The notes under the pieces were generated by a model. That model was not told the DNA's origin. It ran no database searches and saw nothing but the letters and a program-made list of their open reading frames with translations. A program made the translations under genes and the position numbers. From contig NZ_REFA01000009.1 in assembly GCF_003852705.1 (NCBI RefSeq), positions 1-64,000 of the forward strand: a DNA stretch of 64,000 bases, written 5' to 3'. This DNA comes from Amniculibacterium aquaticum. GTDB lineage: Bacteria > Bacteroidota > Bacteroidia > Flavobacteriales > Weeksellaceae. Positions 7,549 through 16,613 of the stretch are shown here, piece after piece (the stretch's first letter is position 1; every line of letters starts with the position of its first letter).

Positions 7549-9657
7549 TCAGTCTTTTAAACAAAATGCTTGATTAAGGTGTATTGGGCTTAGCATATAT
7601 GCGCTATCAACAACTGTTTTCATCTCCATCACCAATGTAATATTTCCACAATTTTTGGTTGTAGATGTGATGACTTTAAAATCACCATTAGTAACATTGG
7701 TGGTTCTCACGATCGATGTGGATTCTGAAGGATTAATTATTTGTGGGGCTCCATCCAATTTGAGCTCAGTAAATGTTCCTCCTGATATACCTAATGTATA
7801 TTTGTACATGAAATTGTCCACTGCAGAGAATTTTCCTAAAATAGGATCTCCTTTTTTGAAGTGTACACACTCACCTTCGTCATTAATTTTCAATGAAATT
7901 GAAGGTATTGTATTGTCCATTTGAATTATTTGTGAGTCCAAACTTCCATCTTCATGTTCAATGACAATATTCAATCGATCGCTGGATCCTGGTGAGAATA
8001 ATGCCAATTGACTGGTAATGTTTAGATTGTATGGTTGATAGGTGTAATAATGTGTTGTTGGATCTGGATTGATTACAGAATGAACAATATTGCCAGAGGC
8101 ATCATAGCCTATAAGGTTCAGAGGATCATTGATATAATTAAATGAACCATTGGTCATGTTGATAACTTTTATTCTGTACTTCATTCCTGTAAATGGTGCA
8201 GAAACACCATGAATGGCAATTTTACCCATAAATCGGCTTCCGCTGATCACTGGATTTTGGTTGATTTCAAATTTAGCTGAAGGTAGTGTGAGTCCAGTTA
8301 CGCTGTCGATATTGTCTGCAGAGATACCACCTACAAGGATAAGTTTAGGATTCTTGCCAATCCAATTTTTAGGAGAAAGTTGAATGTACGATTCTTTAAA
8401 GTTTCCCCAATATGGAGTGTCTAAACCTGTAGGTTCCACATTCCATGATAATACAGCTCTTACTTTCACTACTTTTGGATTTTGACAAACTTGCTTAAAG
8501 CTTGAAAAATCATAGGGTAAAATGGCAGAATAATTCAGCCCTTTGTGATCGGGAATGTCATGCAGGTTCACTATAGAAGTGCCAATTTTTTTCCAAGTAC
8601 AATGGGTAAGTTCATCCTGAATCCAAAAGGTTACATATTCTTTACTACCATTGCTACAAAGATTTCCTCCATAACCAAAATTTTTCTTGGCTGTAAATGT
8701 AGCAATCAAAGCTTCATTATGATAGTCCAAAGCAACACAGCCTATTTCTTCGTAGGAAGTATTGCCTTTTGATGCCAGAAGATCAGTTAAGGCTTTTGTA
8801 TAATCCAATTTGTTTTCTGAAAATACCAAAGAAGAATTTTTGATCAAATTGACATCTTTTGTGAAAATTGCTTCTGCCAAAAATTTGAAACCAGCTCGTT
8901 GGGGTTCTACATTTGCTTTCGCAGTTTTGTACTCCGATATGAGTTGACTAAAACTGGTTTTGTTTGCTGTTAATAAGGCATTGGCTTCTTTAAGGCTTTT
9001 GGTTGCGAGTGGATTGTTTGCTACCAAAGTTTTCAATGGAATGGTTGGGTTTAAAATGGATTTTTCAAGTATCGCTGTAATGTTCGGATTGATGGTTATC
9101 AATTTTATAGGTTTAATTTGAATTTGAGCTTCCTTAACATTGCCCCAAACATATCCAGGTTGTGCCAAATTAGGATCGTTTGCAGGAGGTATCGTTTGCC
9201 AAAGTAAGACCGCTTTCATTTTTGGTAAAAATGGTTTGGCGCAGCCTTGGTTTTTTGGGTTGATTTTTAAGCGAACTGCAAACTCAATAGGTTTCTCTAT
9301 TTTTTTATCACAATCATTGGTGTCCAAGATATCGTGTACATTTACACCAATATATCCTTGATCTTGGTATCCTCCACCAAAGTCAACATAGAATCTAACA
9401 TATTCTATAGATCCCTTGGTGCATAGGTTTCCACTATATCCTGATGATTTTTTAATTTTAATAATGGCTGTTAGTTCTTCAGAATTAGGATTGTAGCCTA
9501 TGCAACTCAGTTCTTCATAATCTGTATTGAATTTTTGTTCGAAAAATGCAATAGGAGTTAAAAGATTTAGTTTAGTCTTGGATGCAATATTGGCCATAAA
9601 CATTGGCGTCTCAATTCTTGCATCAATCAATTGTTTTTCGTTTAGTTTAGTTGGCAT
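7549..9657 (-). CDS. Large protein with an internally duplicated domain, unknown function
   Basis: A 702-residue protein with no signal peptide or transmembrane segment, not recognised as a known family. It contains two copies of a module of about 135 residues (residues about 46-183 and 301-430). Shared landmarks are YEE(L/I)xC, GY(S/G)GNLC followed by (T/S)xGSxEYVxF, N(V/L)HDI, a K(A/V)xAVLxW strand and WGNxKExxIQxxP. Each copy has conserved Cys residues, which is unusual for a cytoplasmic protein and hints at metal binding or export by another route. The C-terminal 270 residues look beta-rich, Ig-like or carbohydrate-binding in style. Monocistronic, convergent with the M1 gene. Confidence 0.65.
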   Translation of the reverse strand: MPTKLNEKQLIDARIETPMFMANIASKTKLNLLTPIAFFEQKFNTDYEELSCIGYNPNSEELTAIIKIKKSSGYSGNLCTKGSIEYVRFYVDFGGGYQDQGYIGVNVHDILDTNDCDKKIEKPIEFAVRLKINPKNQGCAKPFLPKMKAVLLWQTIPPANDPNLAQPGYVWGNVKEAQIQIKPIKLITINPNITAILEKSILNPTIPLKTLVANNPLATKSLKEANALLTANKTSFSQLISEYKTAKANVEPQRAGFKFLAEAIFTKDVNLIKNSSLVFSENKLDYTKALTDLLASKGNTSYEEIGCVALDYHNEALIATFTAKKNFGYGGNLCSNGSKEYVTFWIQDELTHCTWKKIGTSIVNLHDIPDHKGLNYSAILPYDFSSFKQVCQNPKVVKVRAVLSWNVEPTGLDTPYWGNFKESYIQLSPKNWIGKNPKLILVGGISADNIDSVTGLTLPSAKFEINQNPVISGSRFMGKIAIHGVSAPFTGMKYRIKVINMTNGSFNYINDPLNLIGYDASGNIVHSVINPDPTTHYYTYQPYNLNITSQLALFSPGSSDRLNIVIEHEDGSLDSQIIQMDNTIPSISLKINDEGECVHFKKGDPILGKFSAVDNFMYKYTLGISGGTFTELKLDGAPQIINPSESTSIVRTTNVTNGDFKVITSTTKNCGNITLVMEMKTVVDSAYMLSPIHLNQAFCLKD

Positions 9658-9969
9658 TGTGTTTTTCTTTTAAATGTTATGCTTGATTTGTATGTGTTTT
9701 AGCGCTCACATTTTATTTCGAGAAACAAAGTTAGTGGATTTAGAAAGGGTATAAAAAGTGTTTTTAACGGTTTTGATATCGTGAAATCACCCATTGTTAG
9801 GATTGTTTTTTTGGTATAAAAGTGAAGAAGAAATATGAAAAACTGCCAAAATTTCACTTTTGCATTTTGTTTTTCTGCCAAATAGTGTAGTAGTTTGGGA
9901 CTTATTTTTATGGCATGGATTTAGAGAATTACTGCACAGAAAATTTAATTTAACAAAAAAAGATAATAT
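9658..9969. other. Intergenic region before groES
   Basis: 312 bases without a supported gene. It carries the divergent control regions of the 702-residue protein and groESL. Two direct copies of CTGCCAAA lie at 9843-9850 and 9875-9882, 32 bases apart (about three helical turns). These could be a binding site or chance. A 60-codon minus-strand open frame here has no supporting feature. Confidence 0.4.
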
Positions 9970-10248
9970 ATGTCAGTAAATTTTAAACCATTAGCAGATA
10001 GAGTGTTGGTAGAGCCTGTAGCTGCAGAAACGAAAACCGCTTCTGGAATCATCATTCCGGATACTGCAAAAGAAAAACCACAAGAAGGGATTGTTGTTGC
10101 GGTGGGTCCTGGTAAAAAAGACGAACCAACGACTGTGAAAGTAGGCGATAAAGTGCTTTATGGTAAATATGCAGGTTCTGAATTGAAACTCGAAGGTAAA
10201 GATTATCTGATTGTGAAAGAAGGAGACCTACTAGGAATTTTGGGATAA
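9970..10248 (+). CDS. groES: Co-chaperonin GroES
   Basis: A 92-residue co-chaperonin that caps the GroEL barrel as a heptameric lid. It has the family start [12 protein letters not shown], the mobile loop (about residues 17-32, [17 protein letters not shown]), VGPGKK, and the C-terminal [16 protein letters not shown] strand. Full length. It is followed 108 bases later by groEL in the standard order. No CIRCE (HrcA) inverted repeat was found upstream, so heat-shock control here is by some other means. Confidence 0.97.
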   Translation: MSVNFKPLADRVLVEPVAAETKTASGIIIPDTAKEKPQEGIVVAVGPGKKDEPTTVKVGDKVLYGKYAGSELKLEGKDYLIVKEGDLLGILG

Positions 10249-10305
10249 AATTGTACCGTGTACAAAGTGAAATGTACATTGTATTTAAGGAAAATTAAAA
10301 TTTAA

Positions 10306-11985
<1,680 letters not shown>

Positions 11986-12008
11986 AATATACCTCAAAAA
12001 CAAAATAA

Positions 12009-12041
12009 AAAATCCGTTCTGTAACAACGGAGCGGATTTTT
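12009..12041 (+). terminator. groESL terminator
   Basis: Stem AAAATCCG / CGGATTTT (12009-12016 and 12033-12040), extended inward by further pairs, then T residues. Confidence 0.75.
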
Positions 12042-12083
12042 ACCCACTTAAAAAATTTCAAAACCAATTATAAAATAATTAAA

Positions 12084-12584
12084 ATGAGCATCGAAAACAA
12101 TCATGTAGTGACCCTACACTACACTTTGAATACCGTAAACGAAAACGGAGAAAAAACCTTTATCGAAGAAACTAAAAAAGAACAACCTCTTACCTTTTTA
12201 TACGGTGTGGGAATGATGTTGCCAAAATTTGAAACCGAAATAAACGGAATGGCAGCAGGTGAAAAAAAATCATTCACCGTTTCTCCAGCGGAAGGCTATG
12301 GCGAAAGAGTAGAAAACGCATTTACACAATTGCCGGTAGAAATGTTCGAACAATCCGGAATGCCACCGGTAGGGGTAATCTTGCCTTTGCAAGACCAAAA
12401 CGGAAACCATGTTTCGGCAACTGTTTTGGAGGTGACGGACGCTGCAGTTACTGTAGATCTTAACCACCCAATGGCGGGTAAAACCCTTAATTTCGACATC
12501 GAAATCGTAGATCATAGACCGGCAACAGAGGAAGAACTTTCTCACGGTCATGCTCACGGAATTGATGGTCAATCGGGACACTAA
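12084..12584 (+). CDS. FKBP-type peptidyl-prolyl isomerase, SlyD-like
   Basis: A 166-residue protein with the FKBP fold interrupted by an inserted flap domain, as in SlyD: VTLHYTLNT at the start, PLTFLYGVGMMLPKFETEINGM, GEKKSFTVSPAEGYGER, the insert-in-flap part (about residues 75-125), and LNHPMAGKTLNFDIEIVDHR. The C-terminal tail is short and has four His (SHGHAHGIDGQSGH), a reduced version of the metal-binding SlyD tail. It catalyses cis-trans isomerisation at proline and acts as a folding helper, consistent with its place after groESL, from which it is separated by a terminator. Confidence 0.92.
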   Translation: MSIENNHVVTLHYTLNTVNENGEKTFIEETKKEQPLTFLYGVGMMLPKFETEINGMAAGEKKSFTVSPAEGYGERVENAFTQLPVEMFEQSGMPPVGVILPLQDQNGNHVSATVLEVTDAAVTVDLNHPMAGKTLNFDIEIVDHRPATEEELSHGHAHGIDGQSGH

Positions 12585-12603
12585 TTATCGCTTAATCACA
12601 TTT

Positions 12604-12647
12604 AAAATCTGCATAAAATTTAATTTTTATGCAGATTTTTTTTATTT
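12604..12647. terminator. Terminator after the SlyD-like gene
   Basis: Perfect 15-bp inverted repeat AAAATCTGCATAAAA / TTTTATGCAGATTTT (12604-12618 and 12625-12639) followed by a T run. It can also end the converging GNAT transcript. Confidence 0.8.
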
Positions 12648-12667
12648 TATTCGGGTTATGAAATGCT

Positions 12668-13117
12668 TTATTCCAGCTTCATAAAGTACAAATCAATTTC
12701 GTTAGCCCAAAAATCTTTTTTTATTTCTAAGAGCTTGAATCCTTGTTTTTCATAAAATTTATATGCAAACTGAGAAGTTCTCACTGTAATTTGTTCAAGG
12801 GTATTTATAGACTTCAGCAATTGTATTCTATGGTCTAACAATTGTTTTCCCAACCCTTTTCCATGGTAATCCACTTGGATGAAGTCCCAACTTATTTTGC
12901 CAATCTTCATATCTGAAGAGAAGTTGATGCCGCCAGCACCTATTATTTTATCATCTTGTTCTATTACAAAATATTTTTCAATTTTATTGTCGAGATATTC
13001 TTTATAGTCCTCAATTTCGGTTTCGTCAAAATACTGTGGTACATTGCTTTTTAAAATGTTGATCAGGATTTCTTTATCATGAATTGTGTATTCCCGAATG
13101 AGTGCGCGGTCTTTCAT
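12668..13117 (-). CDS. GNAT family N-acetyltransferase
   Basis: A 149-residue acetyl-CoA-dependent transferase. The acetyl-CoA-binding motif A appears as HGKGLGKQLLDHRI (about residues 90-103), after a beta-bulge strand and IIGAGGINF. The end FYEKQGFKLLEIKKDFW is the usual motif B region. Substrate unknown. It is the last gene of a minus-strand run that starts at 15568; a 43-base gap separates it from the SRPBCC gene, so co-transcription is possible but less certain than for the others. Confidence 0.9.
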   Translation of the reverse strand: MKDRALIREYTIHDKEILINILKSNVPQYFDETEIEDYKEYLDNKIEKYFVIEQDDKIIGAGGINFSSDMKIGKISWDFIQVDYHGKGLGKQLLDHRIQLLKSINTLEQITVRTSQFAYKFYEKQGFKLLEIKKDFWANEIDLYFMKLE

Positions 13118-13160
13118 AGATTTTTTAGTGTAATTTTTTTCAGAATACCGTTGTCGGATT

Positions 13161-13571
13161 CTAGTGGTTTTCGGTATAATTTTTAAAATTGTTCAATATG
13201 GCTTGCCAACCTTGTTGTTGTAATTCAAGACTATTTTCAGCTTCCGGGTCGAAAAGTATTTCTACAAATGTTTCAGCCCCTTGTTCTTTAAAAGTAACTG
13301 TTGCATGTCTACCACCAAACTCATACGAAAAATTTTGTTTGGGATTTACCGCTGTGTAAACCGCTTCAAAATCGAACCCAAAACTACCATCTTTGGCTTC
13401 CATTCTTGACTTATAAATACCTCCAATTTTCATATCATTTTCTGCAATTGGGCAGTGCCAGCTTGGATCGGCAAAGTTCCAATTGACTATATGTTTCGGA
13501 CTGTTGTAATAGTCCCAAACCTTATCCAATCCTGCTTTTATATGGGTTTGAACTTTGATTTTATTTTCCAT
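13161..13571 (-). CDS. SRPBCC (AHSA1-like) domain protein
   Basis: A 136-residue single-domain protein of the START/Bet v1-like SRPBCC fold. Typical features are the N-terminal strand IKVQTHIKAGLDKVWDYYNSPKHIVNWNFA, the middle GGIYKSRMEAKDGS.FGFDF strands, and the C-terminal helix WQAILNNFKNYTE. These proteins bind small hydrophobic ligands or act as co-chaperone-like modules; the ligand cannot be read from sequence. It lies 11 bases downstream of a VOC gene in the same direction, with another SRPBCC gene beyond. Confidence 0.88.
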   Translation of the reverse strand: MENKIKVQTHIKAGLDKVWDYYNSPKHIVNWNFADPSWHCPIAENDMKIGGIYKSRMEAKDGSFGFDFEAVYTAVNPKQNFSYEFGGRHATVTFKEQGAETFVEILFDPEAENSLELQQQGWQAILNNFKNYTENH

Positions 13572-13582
13572 CTTTTTTTATT

Positions 13583-14032
13583 TTAGTTTGAAACCTGACC
13601 TTTGCAGTTTGGATTGTAATCTATCATCCATTCTATGCCGTATTGATCTCTAAACATTCCGAAATACGAACCCCAAGGGCTATCATCCATTGGGCATTCT
13701 ATAGCACCACCGGCGGAAAGTCCGTTGAATAATCGATCGGCTTCTTCTTTACTTTCAGTAGCAAGAGAAAGTTTGCTTCGATTTTCATTTTCATTGACTG
13801 TTCCCATGAATGTAGGAACATCGTTGCCCATGAGTACATTGTGTTTTCCGATAGGCAAAGCAATGTGCATAATTTTGTCTGCTTCTTCTGGATTGCTGGG
13901 CATATCCGGATTACTGGGTAAATCTTTGAAACGAACCAGAACGGCAAATTCGCCACCAAAAACAGATTTGTAAAAATTAAATGCTTCTTCGGCATTGCCG
14001 TTGAAGTTGATGTGTGGATTGATTAAAGGCAT
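13583..14032 (-). CDS. VOC family protein (PhnB-like)
   Basis: A 149-residue glyoxalase/bleomycin-resistance-fold protein of the PhnB-like branch. It starts with a beta strand and INFNGNAEEAFNFYKSVFGGEF, the family signature, and ends with WGSYFGMFRDQYGIEWMIDYN. The conserved metal-ligand positions of catalytic VOC enzymes are only partly kept, as is usual for this branch, so activity is unknown. A paralogue at 18880-19311 shares FNFYKSVFGGEF and the same C-terminal pattern. It is flanked by SRPBCC genes on both sides. Confidence 0.88.
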   Translation of the reverse strand: MPLINPHINFNGNAEEAFNFYKSVFGGEFAVLVRFKDLPSNPDMPSNPEEADKIMHIALPIGKHNVLMGNDVPTFMGTVNENENRSKLSLATESKEEADRLFNGLSAGGAIECPMDDSPWGSYFGMFRDQYGIEWMIDYNPNCKGQVSN

Positions 14033-14059
14033 TGTTCTATTTTTTATAGTTAATGAATA

Positions 14060-14506
14060 TTAAGCATCCGGGATATTGGGTTCTACCAATTTTTTTAGCT
14101 TGTCTAAACACTCTTGCCAACCTAAATAGCAGAACGCAACAGGGATAGCATCAGGAATATTTTCTTGAAGAATATTAATTTCAGTTCCACAAATGACGGG
14201 ATTAAAGGTTATAGTGGTGATCATTTGACCGGGAAGATTGGGATCATCAAACTGGTCAACAAATTTTATGATTTTATACTTCTCGATTTCCAAATACTCC
14301 CCATGAAATGGTTGCTTACTCCCTGTAGAGAAATTGGTGAAAGCCATTCTGAATTTTCCTCCCACTTTAAAATCCATTTCTTGTATCGTACAAATAAATC
14401 CATAAGGAGGATACCATGCAGCTAAAGCATCGGCATTACTAAATGCTTTAAAAACTTTTTCTACTGGAGAGAGAAACACTCGATGCAACTGAACTTGATT
14501 TTTCAT
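14060..14506 (-). CDS. SRPBCC family protein
   Basis: A 148-residue START-like domain protein: QLHRVFLSPVEKVFKAFSNADALAAWYPPYGF, GGKFRMAFTNFSTGSKQPFHGEYLEIEKYKIIKFVDQF, then a C-terminal helix (WQECLDKLKKLVE). These are the standard AHSA1-type elements. Ligand and role are unknown. The gene follows DUF2200 by 12 bases and precedes the VOC gene by 27 bases, so it belongs to the same transcript. Confidence 0.88.
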   Translation of the reverse strand: MKNQVQLHRVFLSPVEKVFKAFSNADALAAWYPPYGFICTIQEMDFKVGGKFRMAFTNFSTGSKQPFHGEYLEIEKYKIIKFVDQFDDPNLPGQMITTITFNPVICGTEINILQENIPDAIPVAFCYLGWQECLDKLKKLVEPNIPDA

Positions 14507-14518
14507 TTTTTCATTTTT

Positions 14519-14881
14519 TTATTTCCGCAAAATTTTTTCCATTTTTCTTCCTTTTGCCAATTCATCAACAAGTTTGTCCAAATATCTGGCTTTTCGGGTA
14601 AGTGGATTTTCTATTTCTTCTATTCTGTATCCGCAAATGGTTCCGGTGATTAATGAGGCATTAGGATTCAATTGAGCATGGTCAAAAAAAGATTGAAATG
14701 TAAGTTTTTCATCAATCAATTCTTGAATTTTTGTGGCGTTAAACCCCGTGAGCCATTCTATCACTTCGTGCAATTCCTCAACCGTTCTGCCCTTTTTTTC
14801 TACTTTGCTTACATAATGTGGATAGACCGATGCAAAGGTCATCTTGGCAATTCTTTCGTTATGTTCCGGTGTTGTTTTCAT
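14519..14881 (-). CDS. DUF2200 domain protein
   Basis: A 120-residue protein that matches the DUF2200 family along its whole length: NERIAKMTFASVYPHYVSKVEKKGRT, ELHEVIEWLTGF, FFDHAQLNPNA, ITGTICGYRIEEIENPL and MRYLDKLVDELAKGRKMEKILR-type C-terminus. No catalytic function is known for the family. Its start overlaps the end of the upstream DUF1801 gene by 23 bases, which indicates translational coupling. Confidence 0.88.
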   Translation of the reverse strand: MKTTPEHNERIAKMTFASVYPHYVSKVEKKGRTVEELHEVIEWLTGFNATKIQELIDEKLTFQSFFDHAQLNPNASLITGTICGYRIEEIENPLTRKARYLDKLVDELAKGRKMEKILRK

Positions 14882-15284
14882 TTTCTTTGTCGAGGTTTAT
14901 TTTTTCTAATTTTCCTTTCCTCTTTACCAAATTTTTATAATCCCACTGTATGTTTTTGGATTTCTCTAACCAGCGTTGGAGTTCCTGCTCATCAATTTCA
15001 TTACTATTGTTGTAGAAGATTGAGGCATCTTTAAATTTACCTGTACCCATTTTCAATTTTTCTTCTTCGAAATCTGCTCCACTCCAAAACATCAATCTGA
15101 TCCCTGCTTTTTGTTTGCTATATCCCACGATAGGATTACCATTTATAAACCATACCGGGTGGGCATGCCAGATTTTAAAATCAGCCATGGTTAAGTTTTG
15201 CCGGATGATACGCTCCAATAAATTACAAAGAATTTGGTCATCATCAGATAAGTTTTCTACATAAGATTTTAGGGTATTGGACAT
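14859..15284 (-). CDS. DUF1801 domain protein
   Basis: A 141-residue protein of the YdhG/DUF1801 type (a Cys-poor alpha/beta fold of unknown activity). Landmarks are TMADFKIWHAHPVWFINGNPIVGYSKQKAGIRLMFW in the first half and a Lys-rich C-terminus. The open frame extends upstream to 15446, but the ATG at 15284 gives the family-like start MSNTLKSYVENL and only a short overlap (16 bases) with the preceding YdeI-like gene. It overlaps DUF2200 by 23 bases. Confidence 0.8.
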   Translation of the reverse strand: MSNTLKSYVENLSDDDQILCNLLERIIRQNLTMADFKIWHAHPVWFINGNPIVGYSKQKAGIRLMFWSGADFEEEKLKMGTGKFKDASIFYNNSNEIDEQELQRWLEKSKNIQWDYKNLVKRKGKLEKINLDKENENNTGT

Positions 15285-15568
15285 TGGTCTAAATTTTTGA
15301 ACCATTTTGCATTTTTGGGATTTCTGTGTGGGCAACCCGGCCAACAGCAAGGTTTCTTTTTGCCATCTTTCAAATCTGCTACCATTCTTTCCAGATGTTC
15401 TTCTCTGGTTTCTTGTTTTTTTACAAGGCTTACCCAACAAATCCATTCATTGCGTTGTATGGGTGTGAGCGTATTCCAAAGTTCGACTAAGGACTGGTCT
15501 TGCGAGAGCATTTCCTCAATATCTTTGGGTATTTCATGAAAAATACTTGGGGAAAGAGATCGGTTCAT
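15269..15568 (-). CDS. YdeI/OmpD-associated-like small protein
   Basis: A 99-residue protein resembling the C-terminal helical module of YdeI/OmpD-associated proteins: LWNTLTPIQRNEWICWVSLVKKQETREEHLERMVADLKDGKKKPCCWPGCPHR. The middle ATG (15568) was preferred over an upstream in-frame ATG at 15586 because it gives the family-like start MNRSLSPSIFHEIP. The C-terminal CCWPGCPHR is Cys-rich and could bind metal. It is the first gene of the minus-strand cluster running down to 13161 or 12668. Confidence 0.72.
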   Translation of the reverse strand: MNRSLSPSIFHEIPKDIEEMLSQDQSLVELWNTLTPIQRNEWICWVSLVKKQETREEHLERMVADLKDGKKKPCCWPGCPHRNPKNAKWFKNLDQCPIP

Positions 15569-15656
15569 GATGATATATTTAATCAAAATTACTAATTAAT
15601 TGCTTTATTTAACTGAATTATTTTAATAAAAGCGTCGTATTGAGAGGCTGTTTTTA

Positions 15657-15664
15657 TATTTTTG
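15657..15664 (+). promoter_or_regulatory. Candidate -7 box for the outer-membrane protein gene
   Basis: TATTTTTG matches TAnnTTTG, 26 bases before the ATG at 15691. Confidence 0.45.
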
Positions 15665-15690
15665 CGATAACTAACTATAAACAAAAATTT

Positions 15691-16458
15691 ATGAAGAAAT
15701 TGTTATTTTCTGTCGGTATATTGCTGTGTGCACAAAGTAATGCTCAACAAAACAATGAAGTTGAGTCTGCCGAAAAACAAAAAATGAACATCATCAAGTC
15801 CAATGTAACTGCTTATGCTTTCAGAAATATCAATTTATCCTATGAAAGAGCGATAACCTCATGGTTTTCAGTTAATGTAGGATTTGGGACAATGCCAGAA
15901 GGGGAAATTCCGTTTTCATCATCCTTTTTAAAGGGAGAAGCCGAAAAGGAGATACAAAATGTAAAAGTTGGCCTTACCCACTTTACAGTGGAGCCTCGTT
16001 TTTACATAGGAAAAGGCTATGGAAAAGGGTTTTACTTTGCGCCATATTTTAGACATAGTAATTTTTCTACCAACGATTTTCATTTTGAATACGATTATGA
16101 AGCCGCTCCAGGAATCTCATATACTGTTCCTTTAACTGCTAAAGGAAAAGCATCAGGAAATTCAGCAGGCTTAATGGTTGGAGCACAATTTTTCCTTAAT
16201 AAAAAACAAAATTTTGTATTGGATTTTTGGATCTTAGGGGCGCATTACGGTAGTGGAAATGGCGATTTTACTTTGGTGAATGCTCTAGGTCGTCCGCTAA
16301 CTCCACAAGAGCAACAACAGTTGAAATCAGAGTTGGAAAATTTAGATATTCCGATGGTGAAGTATAAAGTGACCACAAATGCCAACGGTGCAGATGTCGC
16401 TTTGGATGGTCCATGGGCGGGGTTTAGATCTGGACTTTCTTTAGGGTATAGATTTTAA
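15691..16458 (+). CDS. Outer-membrane beta-barrel protein, DUF3575-like
   Basis: A 255-residue exported protein. The ATG at 15691 starts a clean signal peptide (MKKLLFSVGILLCAQSNAQ); an in-frame upstream ATG at 15640 would put 17 extra residues before it. The mature part has alternating strands of outer-membrane barrel type: VTAYAFRNINLSYERAITSWFSVNVGFG, TVEPRFYIGKGYGKGFYFAPYFRHSNF, and ends GLSLGYRF with a terminal Phe, typical of barrel proteins. The pattern resembles DUF3575 proteins. No transport function can be assigned. Confidence 0.75.
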   Translation: MKKLLFSVGILLCAQSNAQQNNEVESAEKQKMNIIKSNVTAYAFRNINLSYERAITSWFSVNVGFGTMPEGEIPFSSSFLKGEAEKEIQNVKVGLTHFTVEPRFYIGKGYGKGFYFAPYFRHSNFSTNDFHFEYDYEAAPGISYTVPLTAKGKASGNSAGLMVGAQFFLNKKQNFVLDFWILGAHYGSGNGDFTLVNALGRPLTPQEQQQLKSELENLDIPMVKYKVTTNANGADVALDGPWAGFRSGLSLGYRF

Positions 16459-16613
16459 TTCTTTTTATTAACTAATTTTAGAAAAAGCCATGAATTAATT
16501 TCGTGGTTTTTTATAATTGTGTTAATATTACTTTGTTTGCTTTTCTGAATTTGTTAACTTAGATTCATCAATTGGATTCTTTAGTACAATCATTAATTCT
16601 AAAATTATCTTCT

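Noticed and set aside
9699-9881. 60-codon minus-strand open frame before groES
   Set aside because: Low complexity, no family, overlaps the expected control region of groESL; no support beyond being open.
9820-9950. CIRCE element or a sigma-54 type promoter before groES
   Set aside because: No 9-bp CIRCE arms were found, and TGGCATG at 9910 lacks the TTGC partner at the right distance.
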